Part shown: positions 40,301 to 48,000 of the stretch, piece by piece | How the letters are laid out: the number at the start of each line of letters is the position of its first letter | Position numbering within the stretch: the first letter of the stretch is position 1 | NCBI GenBank assembly: GCA_934047225.1 | Contig: OW204011.1 | Span: 14,706,339 to 14,770,338, forward strand | Direction of reading: 5' to 3' | From: Ypsolopha sequella | Taxonomy: Eukaryota; Arthropoda; Insecta; Lepidoptera; Ypsolophidae | DNA length: 64,000 nt | Program-made: the position numbers and the translations under genes | Notes under the pieces: generated by a model | Told to the model about the DNA's origin: nothing | Database searches by the model: none | The model's input: the letters and a program-made list of their open reading frames with translations, nothing else

Positions 40301-42961
40301 CTTCTTGCCGGGCTTGTTCGGATTCTGTACTGCGAAGTGAGGCAGGTACCAACAAACAGTGCTTTGTTGTTCTGTGCCGTCACATGGTACTGCGTAGCCC
40401 TTGGTCAGCAAGTTCTCGATTTGTGTCGAGTATTCTCTGGCGAAGCTCGGGTCAGCATCCATCTTGCGTTCTATGCCCTTGAGACGGCGCAACGTTGTCT
40501 CATAGCTTGAAGGCATGACTACATTGTCATGTTTCCATGGCAGCCCGACTTCATAGCCGCCGTCGATCCTCTTCATAGTGTTCTCGACGATGTTCATTGC
40601 TCGCTTGTTCTTGTCGCTCACATGGTCTTTGAGAGCGACCCCGAGCGCGTCGATGCGGAAGTGCGCCTCAACAAGTTCATGTAGGCGCTCGTCGTGCTGT
40701 CTGTTCTCATGTAAGCGCTGATCGGGTGCGTATACATGAAGCACGCTCTCCTCAGTGTGATAGATCAAGCTGCGTGGCACGGTTCCGTGTACCACCCAGC
40801 CGAGCTGTGTTCTAGATGCGGCTGGCTGATCGGGGGCGCCAATCCGCAGCTCTCTGGTCACGATCATTTCCCAATGGTCGGTGCCAATTAGGATGCCTGG
40901 GCGAGCTAGTTCGTAGCTGATCTCCTCCTGCAGCAGGTCTCGCAGGTGGTCGTGGTCCAGCAGTTTCTTCGGTAGGGACTGCTGGTGAAGCCTCAGGTCT
41001 CGAATAGTTCGTGCTCGAACTGTGTGTTGTGTTTTCTCTCTCTTTCCTCTGAGATGTACTGTGACGGTCTTGCTCTGCTCGTCACGTCGCGACATGTTGA
41101 CGCCGTGTAAGTTCAACGGCTGAGTAGGACCTTCTGCGCCGATGTTCCTTGCTAGTTCTTCATCGATCAGGGTTATGGTCGCACCCTCGTCTAGCAGCGC
41201 GTAAGTTGGTACTTCTCCAAGTGGTCCGGAGATAACCACTGGACACATCTTCAGGAGTACAGCCTTGGGGCCGGTAGCGTGTAGGGATGCTACCGACAGG
41301 ACTGCCTCCGTGTTGTTCTGCGCTGGTGATGCAGGTGGTGCAGCAGGTTGCCTTTGTTCCTCATGTAGCGTAGCGTGATGTGGGCGGCGGCATTGGTTAA
41401 CGCCACACGGCTTTGCTTTGCAGTGAAAGCGTCGGTGCTTCTTCTCAATACAACGGAAGCAGATTTTCTTCTCTTTGACCAGGTACCATCGCTGTGCCAC
41501 ACTCAGTGCCTTATAGGTCGGGCACTGGTGTAGTGCATGGTTCTTGTCGCAGCTGGGGCACAAGTCAATCTGTTCAGATTGATTGACTTGCTCTGGTTCG
41601 TTGGTGGCGTAGACTGCGCTTGCTCTCTTCTTATTGGTTGCTGCTATGGGTTTCTGTTCTTTCTTCATAGCGGCTGTAGAAGTGATAGCGGACGCCGGCG
41701 TATATGTGAATCGTAGGGCTATGTCTGCCTCACGCATCAGGAAGTGTGAAAGCGTGACGATCTCTGGATCTGAAGTCCCTTCTTGTTCGCAGGCGTAGTC
41801 GCACCAGCGTGACTTGATGTGTGGGCTGAGCTTTTCTAACACCTCCCGGGCTAGCAGAGGGTTATATAGGTAGCCCCTCTTATCGATGTTCTTCAAGACG
41901 CAGACGGTGTTCTGGATTTTGACCGCGAAGGTATTGAGTTCTGCAGCTGATGATCCCAGCTTTGGCAACCTCTTGAGTTCTTCCATTGCTTTATCTATGA
42001 TGATCTCTGGTCTGCCGAAGCTCTGTTCTAGCGTCTTCATAATGATGTCGGGATTGGTGGCTGTGTGTAATAGTGCAGCTACTGCGTTGCGTGCATCTCC
42101 CTTCAGGCAGGATCTCAGTCGCTGTAAGTTCTCAGCGGCTGACAGACTATAGAGAGTAGTGGCGTCTCTCATAGCAGCTTGGAATGGCAGCCACTCATCT
42201 GGAGCTCCGGAGAATGACGGTAGCTCGCTGACGTAACGTGGTCTGGGTCTCGACATCTTCTCGATTGCAACTGCTAACTGTTCAATGGCTCCATCTGTTC
42301 TGGTTGGAGGTGATGCGAAGCGTGCTCTTCGTTCTTCACGTGGCTTTTCTGTAGTAGCCCTCTCTCGTTCAGTGCGTGAAGTGGTCAGGGTATCCATGCG
42401 CTCCCCCCGTGTGTTCATCGGGTTCGTGCGCAGCCAGTCGTCAACTTTGTGAAAGTTAGTTGACAGGGGCTCGTCATGCACGCTCTCTTCTTCGTGGATG
42501 CTTGCGATTTGTACAGCCAGTCGCTTCTGGATCAACTCGGCCTCCAGTGCTAGCTCCTTCCTTTTCAGTTCCGCGAATTTTTCAGCTGCCTCCAGTTCTG
42601 CCAATCGTAACCTCGCAGTCATGCTCGCAGTAGATCTATGTGAGCGGTGCGAGTGCGCTGGCGACCTTGATCGTGGTCGTATGGACGGCCCTGGCTCCAT
42701 GGTGACGCCAGGGGCTGTGTTCGCAGCTGAAGGTGACGCCGGAGGGTCTCGTTCCAGCCTTCGGAGTCGTTCCTGTTCGATGCGCTCCAGTTCCAGGCGC
42801 TCCTGTTCCGGACGTTCCTCTTCCCGGCGCCTTTGTTCCTCTAGGCGCCTCTGTTCCTCCAGTTCTGCAGCATCACCCTGGCTCCGGGTAATGACCATCG
42901 TGATCGGACGATGGGTAGCAGATGAACAGCTGGCCGGGAGCAGTGGGTCGAGGTCTTCCAA
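37352..42961 (-). CDS. BEL/Pao gag-pol polyprotein, 1869 aa
   Basis: Makes the capsid, protease, reverse transcriptase, RNase H and integrase for retrotransposition. Coiled, Glu/Arg-rich N-terminus (30-70, 115-160) and gag domain (about 240-430). CCHC zinc knuckle C501-C504-H509-C514. Aspartic protease centred on LLDEGAT (D591), where the usual D[S/T]G is DEG. RT with TADIREMF (931-938) and YMDD (1010-1013). RNase H acids at D1195, E1239 and D1269. Integrase HHCC zinc site H1493, H1498, C1528, C1531, and DDE residues D1564, D1626, E1675. DUF5641-like tail (about 1750-1850). No stops or frameshifts; the stop lies 30 bases inside the 3' LTR. Full length for the family. Confidence 0.95.
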   Translation of the reverse strand: MEDLDPLLPASCSSATHRPITMVITRSQGDAAELEEQRRLEEQRRREEERPEQERLELERIEQERLRRLERDPPASPSAANTAPGVTMEPGPSIRPRSRSPAHSHRSHRSTASMTARLRLAELEAAEKFAELKRKELALEAELIQKRLAVQIASIHEEESVHDEPLSTNFHKVDDWLRTNPMNTRGERMDTLTTSRTERERATTEKPREERRARFASPPTRTDGAIEQLAVAIEKMSRPRPRYVSELPSFSGAPDEWLPFQAAMRDATTLYSLSAAENLQRLRSCLKGDARNAVAALLHTATNPDIIMKTLEQSFGRPEIIIDKAMEELKRLPKLGSSAAELNTFAVKIQNTVCVLKNIDKRGYLYNPLLAREVLEKLSPHIKSRWCDYACEQEGTSDPEIVTLSHFLMREADIALRFTYTPASAITSTAAMKKEQKPIAATNKKRASAVYATNEPEQVNQSEQIDLCPSCDKNHALHQCPTYKALSVAQRWYLVKEKKICFRCIEKKHRRFHCKAKPCGVNQCRRPHHATLHEEQRQPAAPPASPAQNNTEAVLSVASLHATGPKAVLLKMCPVVISGPLGEVPTYALLDEGATITLIDEELARNIGAEGPTQPLNLHGVNMSRRDEQSKTVTVHLRGKREKTQHTVRARTIRDLRLHQQSLPKKLLDHDHLRDLLQEEISYELARPGILIGTDHWEMIVTRELRIGAPDQPAASRTQLGWVVHGTVPRSLIYHTEESVLHVYAPDQRLHENRQHDERLHELVEAHFRIDALGVALKDHVSDKNKRAMNIVENTMKRIDGGYEVGLPWKHDNVVMPSSYETTLRRLKGIERKMDADPSFAREYSTQIENLLTKGYAVPCDGTEQQSTVCWYLPHFAVQNPNKPGKKRLVFDAAHRSRGVSLNDQLLEGPDLLLSLQGILFRFREKPIAVTADIREMFLQVKIRPEDQPAQQFLWRGQERVKPPGHFKMTSMIFGAASSPFMAHSVRNHNAHAHAQTHPRALVAITKSHYMDDLVDSYDDEEEARCTIRELREVHAVAGFELRSWNANNMNVLRDVPEELRATTPTQLGAGGPESKILGLCWNPEEDELGFNTTMNRVPAQVRAQIRAPTKREALSAVMSIYDPLGLLSQYTIRAKIVLQSLWRLQISWDEPIPAEEAELLAVWLQQLSDVTRLRLHRSYALEGHKHVELHVLCDASEQAYATVAYWRATYHDGSVKTALVAAKAKVAPRRAQSIPRLELQAAVIGARLADVIKREHRVEIQRTAYWTDSSTVVHWVRNDARRYTPFVAHRLGEIAELTHKMEWRWLPTDHNVADDATRNYHTPITRGDRWFQGPSFLQEPEEQWPTERVLNEDNEEVLHTSEENERQDDWLPDPSRFSKYEILVRATARVLAFTDICRRRAARVEHRHVERAERALMRRAQEDSFGAEIKRIKSARPIPRASRLYKLDPVMEDNLLRVRGRIGASNVPQEMKRPIILDGRHPITKLLVLREHSTAGHANRERVTNDLRQRYWIIHLRPTVRAIERNCALCIVRRAKPRTPATGDLPPARLDPFHRPFTNCGVDYFGPMIVKVGRRHEKRWGALFTCLTTRAIHLEIAASLSTDSALMALRRMAARRGWPRMMYSDNATNFRGSDQELKTAYAEWAPALREEGMLHRMEWRFIAPGAPNQGGCWERMVRSVKTALRATLREKAPREEILQTLMTEAEFSINARPLTHVSVSPHDPEALTPNHFLLGSSMGLPTTGPCDEADRRAWRASQALADNFWRRWIREYLPVLVPRGEPTSTRRQLQVGDIVVVVDHTLPRNVWPLGRIERIYTGPDGGVRVADVKTKTGIFRRPVSKLAVLMEEETTRGCVEGRAVVDAEPSDT

Positions 42962-43004
42962 TTTCGTGGTTCAGAGCTTCCAATCCGGTTCGAAGAACCA
43001 AAAC

Positions 43005-43416
43005 TGTTATGGACTCGTCGATAATTGAAACAACTCTTCGATGTTTATAGTAGGACTGTATTTTTCGGAATGAATTTGCTGCGGGATCGGTCCGCCTTTT
43101 ATATCTGCCGTTTTGCACACGGCACTACTCTTTATTGCTATCTCTATCTCACATATCTCTGCGTCCCTCTCTTGGAGTTGCAGTTACAAAAATCGATATA
43201 ACTCTTTTATTCTTACAGCTAGACATAATATAATGTATTGTGATTGTTCTAAATGTTATTCCTAATCAAATTACATATAATTACTTATTCTAAACTAATT
43301 ATTCGAGGCTATAAAATACAAAAACTGTTTCGCGCGTCTCGACGGTAATGCCACCGTGATGGGTCTCTGTTGCCTCAAATCGCCGTCAGGTGTCGCTTGG
43401 CTCGGCGTCCACAACA
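43005..43416 (-). repeat. BEL/Pao 5' LTR
   Basis: 412 bp, uninterrupted version of the LTR. In element orientation it begins TGTTGTGGACGCCGAGCCAA and ends GAGTCCATAACA. Confidence 0.93.
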
Positions 43417-43421
43417 ATAGT

Positions 43422-44010
43422 TAATGTCCTAATGTAGCCGCGATTTCAAAATAACTGAAGTTTTGCGTGTGCGGTATCTGATTAGAGCAGGATAGACAGT
43501 TAAAAAACAAAAGCGTTAGAGCAAGACAGAATTTTAGCATTGTACAGCCCCTTAAAACAGTTTCTAACATAATTCAAATTGTGAGGTGAGAGTCCAGCTC
43601 CAGGGGGAGGGGGGGGGCAGCTTCCCTCTGCTCCCGTACGCCCAAGGACGTAACCATTATTCAAGTTACAACTAACTGAAAAATCCTTTCAATTCGGCTG
43701 TGGCTAAATGCTGATGACTGATTTTCTTGGTCCGCTTGAATAAAGCGACCGATCTTGTCGACTCTTCCAGATAAAAACTTACGAACTATTCCTAATTTCA
43801 ACCCCCTTTGCCAAAAAATTCCTAATTTGCCCCCCACCCCCCCACCAGGGCAAAAAAAATACTGATTTGTACACCCTAGGCCGACACATTCCTGATTTGC
43901 TCCCCCGTAGGCTAAAAGCTGGGCACGCCCATGGTTACGTTAATATAAAAACAAAATCAAACATTGACTTTTACTTAACCAATATAATAAAGATTTCATT
44001 ATTGTATTAA
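43422..44010. other. Intergenic DNA with short degenerate repeats
   Basis: Around 43785-43920 there are three degenerate repeats of ATTCCTAATTTGCCCCCC type. C/G homopolymers occur near 43600. No gene is seen. Confidence 0.4.
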
Positions 44011-44922
44011 CCGAGTCAATAGACCTTGGAAATAGAAATTGCCGCCCGCTCTTGCTGTAGGTACTGTCAACACTCCTCACATTTATTTTACGTCACACAC
44101 AGTATGGGATTTGATCCATCGACAATTTACACTGACTGCTATTGTTTTTAATACTACCTATCTGTAATGAGCGTTTTTCCTTATGTCAAATTTAGTGTTC
44201 AATAAGTTTCCTAGATGGCACTGTCTATACTTTAGCAACATAAACACAAAATTTGCACAAAAACCACTGACTTTGACATTGATTGCTACCAAACATATTT
44301 TATCTATGGTGACATGGACAGCGACATCTGGAGGAATGCTAAGTACCAAGAAAAAAAAAAAAACGAGAAAAACGCTCATTTCATGTGCGAATATAGACGG
44401 AGATGGTGTAAGTGATACCGTGCTACAAGGCTCTTTTGGCGCGTGGATTGGTTGTGTCCATAGACAATACAGCAGCCCAGAAAGACGTCTATTGTTCAAC
44501 ATCTTGCGTACAAATAATTCTGTCTACAATCGAAACGGGATACTGCAATCCTATTGGCTCTTCCAATCTTACGTATAGCGCCACAAACTTATCTTTCCCG
44601 AAGACGAAGACTGTAACATAAGGAATATAGAAGCCATTTTGGTTTGGCCTACCAAAACATATACTTAGTTTTGGAGTGGCAAATTAAATCTGCTGGTTCA
44701 GTCAGATGTGTTGACAGAAATCGGTCGCCTGTTATGAGGAGTCTGTAGGCTGTATTCGTCTATGTTTGTGTCCAAAATCGGAACTAACGCCGCTACCATA
44801 CTCCTTGTTTCACAGATGCATCCCCCTGTCTGTCACTGTCACCCACGCGCCAAAAGAGCCTCGTCGCAATTATAGAACGGTTGCCATTTTTATTCCCAAG
44901 TTCTATTGACTCGACCAATATA
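44011..44922. mobile_element. TIR element containing a nested MITE
   Basis: Inverted ends CGAGTCAATAGACCTTGG and CCAAGTTCTATTGACTCG. Inner inverted pair GGCTCTTTTGGCGCGTG (near 44430) and CACGCGCCAAAAGAGCC (near 44850). The interior is interrupted by the MITE at 44459-44764. Its right end lies about 40 bp from the last exon of TM4-B. Confidence 0.72.
44459..44764. mobile_element. hAT-type MITE (CATAGACAATACAGC), copy 1
   Basis: Inverted ends CATAGACAATACAGC and GCTGTATTCGTCTATG. Flanks GTTGTGTC and TTTGTGTC match at 7 of 8. Copies 2 and 3 at 51894 and 60292 support the 8-bp duplication. Confidence 0.88.
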
Positions 44923-44963
44923 AAATAAAACGAAAATGATTGCTGCTGTCTTTCTGGCGCCGG

Positions 44964-45016
44964 TTATGGTTCCAGTACTCCATAGGAATTGACATAAACA
45001 ATAAAAAAAGGATTAC
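44964..45016 (-). CDS. TM4-B exon 4
   Basis: Starts in phase 1 after TTTTTTCAG and encodes NPFFIVYVNSYGVLEP then TAA. The first 36 or so bases nearly match TM4-A exon 4. Confidence 0.72.
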
Positions 45017-48000
45017 CTGAAAAAAGAAATAGTGAATATTTAGTGAACTAAACTACGAGGGATGGTTTGGTGAGGACATCAACGTGTTAAGGGGACTACT
45101 ACTGCTGGTGACCTTAAGGACATCAACGTATTAAGGGGACTACTACTGCTGGTGACCTTGAAAAGCCGTGATAAGGTCCGATTTAATTCAGATGTTATGT
45201 TATAAAAGTATATGGCTCTCATTCTTTACTTCCATCCGTACAAAATGTTTGTGTAATATAAGTAACTAAAGATAACATTATATTATTGCAGTAAAGAAAC
45301 CTAGAAAGAAAAGTAAATCTGGATGTGAGGAGCTCAGATTTACTTTTCTTTCTGCGTTTCTTTACTGCTGTTCGGGCCAATACTTCAACGGTACCGTAAA
45401 GAGTCCCTGAATACTTGTCACAAACACCATCACCAGACATTTTGGTCCTTCGAATGCAAAAGAGATGGCATGTTAGGCGGGCGTCGTCGCACGCACGTCA
45501 AATTTCAATCTCAAGTTGATGTTGATGAAAATAAGAATTACGCGGTAGACCCGCAAGTCCCTAGCTCTGCTTGTGGTACTTTCTGGTACTATTGTACACC
45601 GCTACCATTATCCTTGTTTCACAGCTGTCATTGTCATACACGCGCTATCCAGATCCTTATAGCACTGTTAAGCCAGGGCCACAGCTTCAGGCTTCTGGTG
45701 GCGCTTCTTGCTGCGCTTCCAGGCGGTTTTTGCGACGGGCTTTGCCCTGCCACGACACCCGTCGTCGGCGCCTCGATCGCGCTCGCTCGCTCAAAGCGCT
45801 CGACACAAGGTTCATCCTGTGCGCTCGATCACTTTTTCAACCACCCGCCCCGCACACCGCCGTCCCGAGAGCGCAAGTCACTCGAAGCCGGTCAAGACGC
45901 GCGAGCGGCGACCCATGGCCGGCTCTATACAACTTCATACATTTGTTCTCTTCGCCGGCGCCGTCGCAAGAAGAACCGCTTGGCGCGCCTCTCGAAGCCT
46001 GAAGCTGTGGCCGACCGGTTACGTCTTCCCCCTCCCCCTTCCAATTGAACTTACATATGAGTCCAATACTTGAAAAGGCCATCACGTAAGATATGCCCGG
46101 AAAAGCGCACGTGTCCCAGCGCATTGACTTGTAAATCGTATTCATTATTATGAACTGCACTAACAATATTAATGAAAATACCCATTGTACTATAAATATA
46201 ATATTGATGGCATCAGTCCACATCAACCGGTTCTGAAACAAAAATAAAAATACCCATTGTAATAACAACAATACAAACAGGTGGCCTTACGCCAGGGCCA
46301 CAATTTCAGGCTTCTGGCGGCGCTTCTTGCTGCGCTTCCAGGCGGTTTTTGCGACGGGCTTTGCCCGCCCACGACACCCGTCGGCGGGCGCCTTCTACCG
46401 CATCGGATGTATAGCGCGCTCGCTCGCTCAAAGCGCTCGACACTAGGTTCGTCCTGTGCGCTCGATCACTGTTTCAACCGCCCGCCTCCCCGCACACCGC
46501 CATCCCAGAGCGCAAGTCACTCGAAGCCGGACAAGACGCGCGAGCGGCGACCCATGGCCGGCTCTATACAGCTTCAAACATTTGTTCTCTCCGCCGGCGC
46601 CGTCGCAAGAAGAACCGCTTGGCACGCCTCTCGAAGCCTTAAGCTGTGGCTGACCGGTTATCGCTTGAAGCGATCTTTTCCACACAACCAACCAGCACTT
46701 TCACCGCGAGTGTCGTTTTAGGACGACGAGACGTTCAGCGTCTTTGTCAAACGCCCACTGAACGAGCAGTTGGCATGTAATGAATAGTTACAACACTTCA
46801 GTGTAAGGGCGTTTTCAGACGAGTCACCGCACGACCAGTGATGTATTTTGAGATTTACGTGTAAGGTTTGACGCCCCATAAAATAACGAAAAAAAAAAGC
46901 AAAATACTATCAATTATAAAATATAATGAAATCCAACTGTGTGTTGATGTGGGCTAATGGTGATAATGAATGAATCTCTAACTTTAAGCTATGGATTTGA
47001 AGGAGCGAGGTCTTCTGGAACAAGTATTTCTATACTTAAAAGAAGGCCCCAGCATTGTAATTTAATGTACTTATAACTGGTTATTGAATTAACATTTTTT
47101 TCATTTTCATTTCATTTCGTTTAATTTTCAATGAAAAAACTAAAAAGGCCATGAGGTCACCATTTATTCAATATTTACATTTTCCATTTTTTCTGGTGGC
47201 AAAATTAGTTAAGCTAATTCTTAATTGCTTGCGCCGCCCCTCGCAGCCTGCCGCCCCGCGCCATGGCCCTGTTGGCCCTAGGGTAAATACGCCACTGCGC
47301 ACGACACGATAAAATGCGGTAAAGACTAGAAATTCCCACAAAGTTTCCGTGTAAACACCCGTTTGGGAAAATATTCGGGTGTTTTCATTTTGACATTTTG
47401 TTTTAATATAATTTGAAATAAAAGCCATCCACCATGGCAAATAAGTAGATTTGCCGTATGGTAGCTAAATGACAGAAAGTTCTTCTTTACTTGACAGTAT
47501 CATTGTTTTCTCTATACAATTTTTTTTTTCTCAGAAATTAATGCATATTTCAGAAAAAAACTTTATCAGTAAAAGGTGTTTGTAATAGCGTCAGCAGTCT
47601 ATCACAATATAAAAAATAATTCGGTTAGTTACCCTTATAATGAAATATTTTGAAGTGTATGTAGTTTCCAAAGCGCATATTTTCGCAGTTAAATGTCAGG
47701 AAATAAAATGTTGGCTGTGACTTCCTCTATCATCTGCAGTAAGTTTCATTTTAAGTTTCATAGTATTTGTGAAGAAAAATGAAAAACCCACCGATTGGGA
47801 ATTTTCCCCGATAAGCACCGGGAATTTTCCCGAACGGGAATTAACCCGGGAATTTTCCCGATTGGAATTTTCCCGCGCCCATTTCTAGTAACATTTGTGT
47901 GAAAATATGTCGTGCTGTTTGGCGTCGTTGCGTGCGTAAACGGTTCATACAAATGTATGTCGTCCGGAGACGTCAACGCATTGTATCGTGTCGTGCGGTG

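Larger units (their letters stand above)
36841..43416 (-). mobile_element. Intact BEL/Pao retrotransposon
   Basis: Complete element on the minus strand: two LTRs, one uninterrupted gag-pol frame, and 5-bp target duplication ATAGT (36836-36840 and 43417-43421). Just inside the 5' LTR (43004 downwards, minus strand) GTTTTGGTTCTTCGAACCGG includes a TGG that may begin the primer-binding site. LTR similarity, the intact frame and clean duplications indicate recent insertion and possible autonomy. A degraded relative lies at 30690-32330. Confidence 0.95.

Noticed and set aside
37322..43028. Long plus-strand frames opposite the BEL/Pao gag-pol
   Set aside because: They are antisense shadows of the 1869-aa frame, where GC-rich codons leave few stops.
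45470..46721. Arginine-rich frames (RRRRRKKNRLARLSKPEA) as small basic proteins
   Set aside because: The same frames occur in all four copies of the GC-rich MITE, including intergenic and intronic ones in different contexts.
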